Source of the DNA: an uncultured Bacteroidales bacterium
GTDB taxonomy: Bacteria > Bacteroidota > Bacteroidia > Bacteroidales > UBA932
Length of the DNA: 16,987 bases
Assembly (NCBI GenBank): GCA_946545765.1
Contig: CAMNNS010000022.1
Location: 1-16,987 of the forward strand
Reading direction: 5' to 3'
A model generated the notes under the pieces. It was not told the origin of the DNA and did no database searches. It was given only the letters and a program-made list of their open reading frames with translations. Positions within the stretch are counted from its first letter, which is position 1. Every line of letters starts with the position of its first letter. Below, one piece after another: positions 13,520 through 16,987 of this stretch. Both the position numbers and the translations under genes were made by a program.

Positions 13520-15427
13520 ATGAAAATCATGTCTATTGCTGACCTTAACAAGGTCAGGGAGAGTGCTTTTGTTAAGTTGCAAGTTAGAGAGGAGAGTAAT
13601 GAACAAACCTCATCTGCTTGTTGTGGCTTAGCGGTTGGCACAAAGCATTTACAGATTCTAACTTGTGGCGGTACAGGTTGCAAGGCTTCACAAAGTCATC
13701 TTATTGCAGAAAACATTTCTGAGTGCTTGCAAAAAAACGGTATCGCAGACAAAGTAGAAGTTATTACTACCGGATGTTTTGGTTTTTGTGAAAAAGGTCC
13801 TATTGTTAAGATTATTCCAGACAATACTTTTTACACTCAAGTAAAACCAGAAGATGCTGAGGAGATTGTTAAAGAGCATATTATAGGTGGAAAAAGAGTA
13901 GAACGCCTATTATATGTTGATCCTAAAACAGAGAAGACCGTTGCAGATTCTAAACACATGGATTTTTATCGCAAACAGGTGCGTATAGCACTTAGAAATT
14001 GCGGTTTTATAAATCCAGAGGATATAGAAGAATATATTGCTCGCGATGGTTATAAAGCTTTGGCTGATTGCTTATTAGAAAAAAAACCAGAAGAAGTTGT
14101 AGAAATTGTTAAAAAATCTGGTTTAAGAGGTAGAGGTGGTGGAGGATTCCCAACTGGATTAAAATGGGAGATTGCTGCAAAAAATAAGGCAGATGAAAAA
14201 TATGTAGTTTGTAACGCTGATGAGGGAGATCCTGGAGCATTTATGGATCGTTCTATTATGGAAGGTGACCCTCATACTATAGTAGAAGCAATGGCGATAT
14301 GTGGTTATGCAACAGGAGCATCTAACGGTTTAGTATATATCCGTGCTGAGTATCCTCTTGCAGTTGATCGCCTAAAAATTGCTATAGCTCAGGCAAGAGA
14401 GTATGGTTTGTTAGGGAAAAGAATTTTAGGAACAGACTTTAGTTTTGATATTGATATTAGATATGGTGCTGGAGCGTTTGTTTGTGGTGAGGAGACAGCT
14501 CTTATTCACTCAATGGAGGGTAAAAGAGGTGAGCCAACTCTAAAACCACCATTCCCAGCAGAGTGCGGTTATAATGGGAAACCAACTAATGTAAACAATG
14601 TTGAAACATTTGCAAATATTCCAATTATAATAAACAAGGGTGCTGAATGGTTTACTTCTATAGGTACAGAAAAATCGCCTGGTACTAAAGTATTTGCATT
14701 GGCAGGTAAAATAAACAATGTAGGTCTTATAGAGGTCCCTATGGGTACAACATTGAGAGAAGTTATCTTTGATATTGGTGGTGGTATAAAAGGTGGAAAG
14801 AAGTTTAAGGCAGTTCAAACAGGAGGTCCTTCTGGTGGTTGTCTTACAGAAAAACACTTAGATACACCAATTGATTTTGATACACTAACTGCTGCTGGAA
14901 GTATGATGGGTTCTGGTGGTATGATAGTTATGGATGAGGACAACTGTATGGTATCTGTTGCCCGTTTCTATTTAGACTTTATTGTAGAAGAATCTTGTGG
15001 CAAATGTACCCCTTGTCGTATAGGGAACAAGCGTATGTACGAGATATTAGACAAGATAACTCGCGGAGATGGTGTAGAGGAAGATCTTAAAAAACTTAAA
15101 ACCCTTGCAGGTGTAATAAAAGATACAGCACTTTGCGGTTTAGGTCAAACCTCACCTAACCCTGTATTATCTACATTATCAAATTTCTATGACGAATATT
15201 TAGAACATGTTGTAGATAAAAAATGTAGAGCAAAAGAGTGTAAGGCAATGCTAACTTATACAATCAACCCTTCTACTTGTGTTGGTTGTCATTTGTGTGC
15301 AGTTAATTGTCCTGCAAACGCAATAGAGGGTACTCCAAGAAAACCACATACTATAGTCTTTACAAAATGTATCAAGTGTGGTATGTGTATAAGTCGTTGT
15401 AAGTTTAAAGCAATTTCGGTAAGTTAA
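13520..15427 (+). CDS. hydB: NuoF-like hydrogenase subunit HydB
   Basis: Flavoprotein subunit that exchanges electrons with NAD(H) in multimeric [FeFe]-hydrogenases. It has 635 residues from the ATG at 13520 (a second ATG is at 13529). Domain order: a thioredoxin-like [2Fe-2S] domain with Cys49, 54, 86 and 90 (LTCGGTGC, TTGCFGFC). The NuoF core follows, with the FMN/NADH glycine loop SGLRGRGGGGFPTGLKW (200-216), EGDPGAFMDR (235-244) and GAGAFVCGEETAL (316-328). Next is an SLBB-like region, then [4Fe-4S] Cys493/496/499 (ESCGKCTPCR) and Cys539. The C-terminal 2[4Fe-4S] ferredoxin has Cys587/590/593/597 and 617/620/623/627. Together these match HydB of bifurcating HydABC rather than NuoF of complex I. 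hydA starts 12 nt later. hydC is not upstream. Confidence 0.93.
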   Translation: MKIMSIADLNKVRESAFVKLQVREESNEQTSSACCGLAVGTKHLQILTCGGTGCKASQSHLIAENISECLQKNGIADKVEVITTGCFGFCEKGPIVKIIPDNTFYTQVKPEDAEEIVKEHIIGGKRVERLLYVDPKTEKTVADSKHMDFYRKQVRIALRNCGFINPEDIEEYIARDGYKALADCLLEKKPEEVVEIVKKSGLRGRGGGGFPTGLKWEIAAKNKADEKYVVCNADEGDPGAFMDRSIMEGDPHTIVEAMAICGYATGASNGLVYIRAEYPLAVDRLKIAIAQAREYGLLGKRILGTDFSFDIDIRYGAGAFVCGEETALIHSMEGKRGEPTLKPPFPAECGYNGKPTNVNNVETFANIPIIINKGAEWFTSIGTEKSPGTKVFALAGKINNVGLIEVPMGTTLREVIFDIGGGIKGGKKFKAVQTGGPSGGCLTEKHLDTPIDFDTLTAAGSMMGSGGMIVMDEDNCMVSVARFYLDFIVEESCGKCTPCRIGNKRMYEILDKITRGDGVEEDLKKLKTLAGVIKDTALCGLGQTSPNPVLSTLSNFYDEYLEHVVDKKCRAKECKAMLTYTINPSTCVGCHLCAVNCPANAIEGTPRKPHTIVFTKCIKCGMCISRCKFKAISVS

Positions 15428-15439
15428 TTTGCAAATAAA

Positions 15440-16987
15440 ATGGAACAAAAGAATATAACATTAACTATAGATAAACATCAAGTTACCGTTCCCGATGGGA
15501 CTTCTATTCTTGATGCAGCAAAGAGTATCGGAATTGTAATTCCTACACTTTGTCACATGAATCTAAAAGGTACTTGTGCAGACAACCACCCTGCATCTTG
15601 TAGAGTTTGTGTAGTTGAGGTAGCTGGTAGAAGAAACCTCGCTCCTGCTTGTTGTACAAAATGTACAGAAGGGATGGAAGTTAAGACAAGTTCTATTCGA
15701 GTAATAAGAGCTCGTAAAACAGTTATAGAGCTAATGCTTTCAGACCACCCTAATGAGTGTTTGACTTGCCCTAAATCTGGTAATTGTGAGCTTCAACAAA
15801 TAACTCAGCATCTATCTATAAATGAGACACCTTTTGCAGGTGAGTTCTCTTTAAGGAAGAAAGAAATGACAGCCTCTATCGTGAGAAACATGGATAAATG
15901 TATCTTCTGTAGAAGGTGTGAGACTATGTGTAATGTTTACCAATCTGTGGGTGCATTAGCTGCAGTAAGACGAGGTTTCAACACTACAATAGCACCAACT
16001 TTTGATAAGGATCTAAAAGAGACAGATTGTACTTATTGTGGGCAATGTGTTGCTGTATGTCCTGTAGGTGCTCTAACAGAGAGAACATATACAGAGCAAC
16101 TAATAGATGATTTGGAAGATCCAAATAAGGTTGTTATTGTGCATACTGCTCCAGCGGTAAGAGTAGCTTTAGGTGAGGAATTTGGAGAAAAACCTGGTAA
16201 GATTGTTACAGGCAAATTAGTATCTGCTTTAAAAGATATAGGATTCGACTATGTGTTTGATACAGATTTCTCGGCAGATGTAACAATTATGGAAGAGGGT
16301 AGTGAGTTATTAGACCGTTTAACTAAATTCTTAGACGGAGATAAGACCGTCTCTATACCACTTATGACCTCTTGTTGTCCTGCATGGGTTAATTTCTATG
16401 AACACAACTTCCCAGATTTATTAAGTATTCCATCTACAGCTCGTTCTCCTCAACAAATGTTTGGAACAATAGCTAAAAATTATTGGGCAGAGAAAATGAA
16501 TATACCAAGAGAGAAATTGGTGGTTGTTTCTGTAATGCCTTGTGTTGCAAAGAAATTTGAATGTCAAAGACCAGAGTTTACGAAAGAAGGTAATCCAGAT
16601 GTTGATTACTCTATAACAACTCGTGAACTCGCTACTTTAATTCGTAGGTCAAATATAAACTTTGACGCACTTCCAAATGGAGAATTTGATAATCCTCTTG
16701 GAGAGAGTACAGGTGCTGCTGCGATATTTGGTTCTACAGGTGGAGTGTTAGAGGCAGCTTTAAGAACTGCTTATGAAATTTATACAAAGAAATCTCTTCC
16801 AAAGATAGATTTTGAAGAGGTTAGAGGTATGGATAGTGTAAGGAGTGCTACAATAGATTTAAATGGTTTCCAATTAAAGGTAGCTGTTGTCTATGGTCTT
16901 GGTAATGCTCGTAAAATTATGGAGCAGATAAGAGCAGGTAAGTGTGACTACCATGTTATAGAGGTTATGGCTTGCCCTGGTGGGTGT
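15440..16987 (+). CDS. hydA: [FeFe]-hydrogenase large subunit HydA, 3' end off window
   Basis: Catalytic subunit that interconverts protons and H2. 516 codons are present, open to the right edge. The NuoG-like N-terminus has a [2Fe-2S] domain (Cys38, 54, 57, 71) and a His-Cys [4Fe-4S] site (His103, Cys107, 110, 116). Two ferredoxin clusters follow (Cys154/157/160/164 and 197/200/203/207). The H-cluster signatures are all present: TSCCPAW (311-316; Cys312 is the proton-relay position, Cys313 a ligand), MPCVAKKFE (Cys368 a ligand), and EVMACPGGC (Cys512 and Cys516 ligands). The window ends on the codon for Cys516. The 2Fe-2S loop has the insert TCADNHPA. Partnered with hydB 12 nt upstream, it fits an NAD-linked, probably bifurcating (group A3-like) enzyme; the group call is inferred. 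Confidence 0.95.
   Translation, partial: MEQKNITLTIDKHQVTVPDGTSILDAAKSIGIVIPTLCHMNLKGTCADNHPASCRVCVVEVAGRRNLAPACCTKCTEGMEVKTSSIRVIRARKTVIELMLSDHPNECLTCPKSGNCELQQITQHLSINETPFAGEFSLRKKEMTASIVRNMDKCIFCRRCETMCNVYQSVGALAAVRRGFNTTIAPTFDKDLKETDCTYCGQCVAVCPVGALTERTYTEQLIDDLEDPNKVVIVHTAPAVRVALGEEFGEKPGKIVTGKLVSALKDIGFDYVFDTDFSADVTIMEEGSELLDRLTKFLDGDKTVSIPLMTSCCPAWVNFYEHNFPDLLSIPSTARSPQQMFGTIAKNYWAEKMNIPREKLVVVSVMPCVAKKFECQRPEFTKEGNPDVDYSITTRELATLIRRSNINFDALPNGEFDNPLGESTGAAAIFGSTGGVLEAALRTAYEIYTKKSLPKIDFEEVRGMDSVRSATIDLNGFQLKVAVVYGLGNARKIMEQIRAGKCDYHVIEVMACPGGC

Noticed and set aside
14540..14857. 105-codon minus-strand open frame inside hydB
   Set aside because: Cys/Thr-rich translation typical of the antisense of a conserved gene. 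hydB motifs are continuous through this stretch.
1..16987. CRISPR array or tandem-repeat locus
   Set aside because: No regularly spaced repeats were seen anywhere; the only exact long repeat is the pair at 5335 and 6786.

Overview
The window looks like chromosomal DNA of an AT-rich member of the Bacteroidota, most likely order Bacteroidales. Four kinds of evidence agree. The start regions of many genes carry the Bacteroidota-type promoter (TTTG at -33, about 19 nt, then TAnnTTTG at -7), and no Shine-Dalgarno-like signal stands out. Several gene families are typical of that phylum: a GSCFA-domain protein, a DUF4837-type lipoprotein, an SDR-type threonine dehydrogenase and an M1 peptidase with a KEVFANF zinc-ligand segment. 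There is a divergent 217-residue uracil phosphoribosyltransferase. There is also a NuoF-like plus [FeFe]-hydrogenase pair of the kind found in fermentative gut Bacteroidales.

Layout. Positions 1-3481 hold a minus-strand operon: queG (epoxyqueuosine reductase), a GSCFA protein, then an M1 aminopeptidase cut by the window edge. Divergent from it at 3629-5176 are tdh (threonine dehydrogenase) and a small exported protein, closed by a clear plus-strand terminator at 5258-5295. Positions 5300-6810 are the only accessory patch. It holds a broken type III DNA methyltransferase fragment that stops just before its catalytic DPPY motif, a small intact PD-(D/E)XK-type protein, and a decayed IS1595/ISXO2-type insertion sequence with readable terminal inverted repeats. 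A perfect 24-bp direct repeat brackets the whole patch. Positions 7033-10396 hold a 5'-nucleotidase lipoprotein and rpoN on the plus strand. Positions 10404-13344 hold a minus-strand housekeeping series: DUF4837 lipoprotein, tRNA-Glu(TTC), rpsT, a terminator, radC and upp. From 13520 to the right edge is a hydrogenase operon, hydB then hydA, with hydA cut at its last H-cluster cysteine codon.

How the genes work together. HydB (NADH/FMN/Fe-S) and HydA (H-cluster) should form most of an electron-bifurcating or NAD(H)-linked [FeFe]-hydrogenase that disposes of fermentation electrons as H2. The third subunit, HydC, is not visible. tRNA-Glu and rpsT appear to be one transcription unit. The remaining genes are ordinary housekeeping functions placed next to each other.

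I did not find a convincing new multi-gene system. The items most worth a second look are the repeat-bracketed restriction-modification relic with its PD-(D/E)XK companion, the over-represented palindrome TATCGCGATA, and the palindrome sitting on the tdh promoter.
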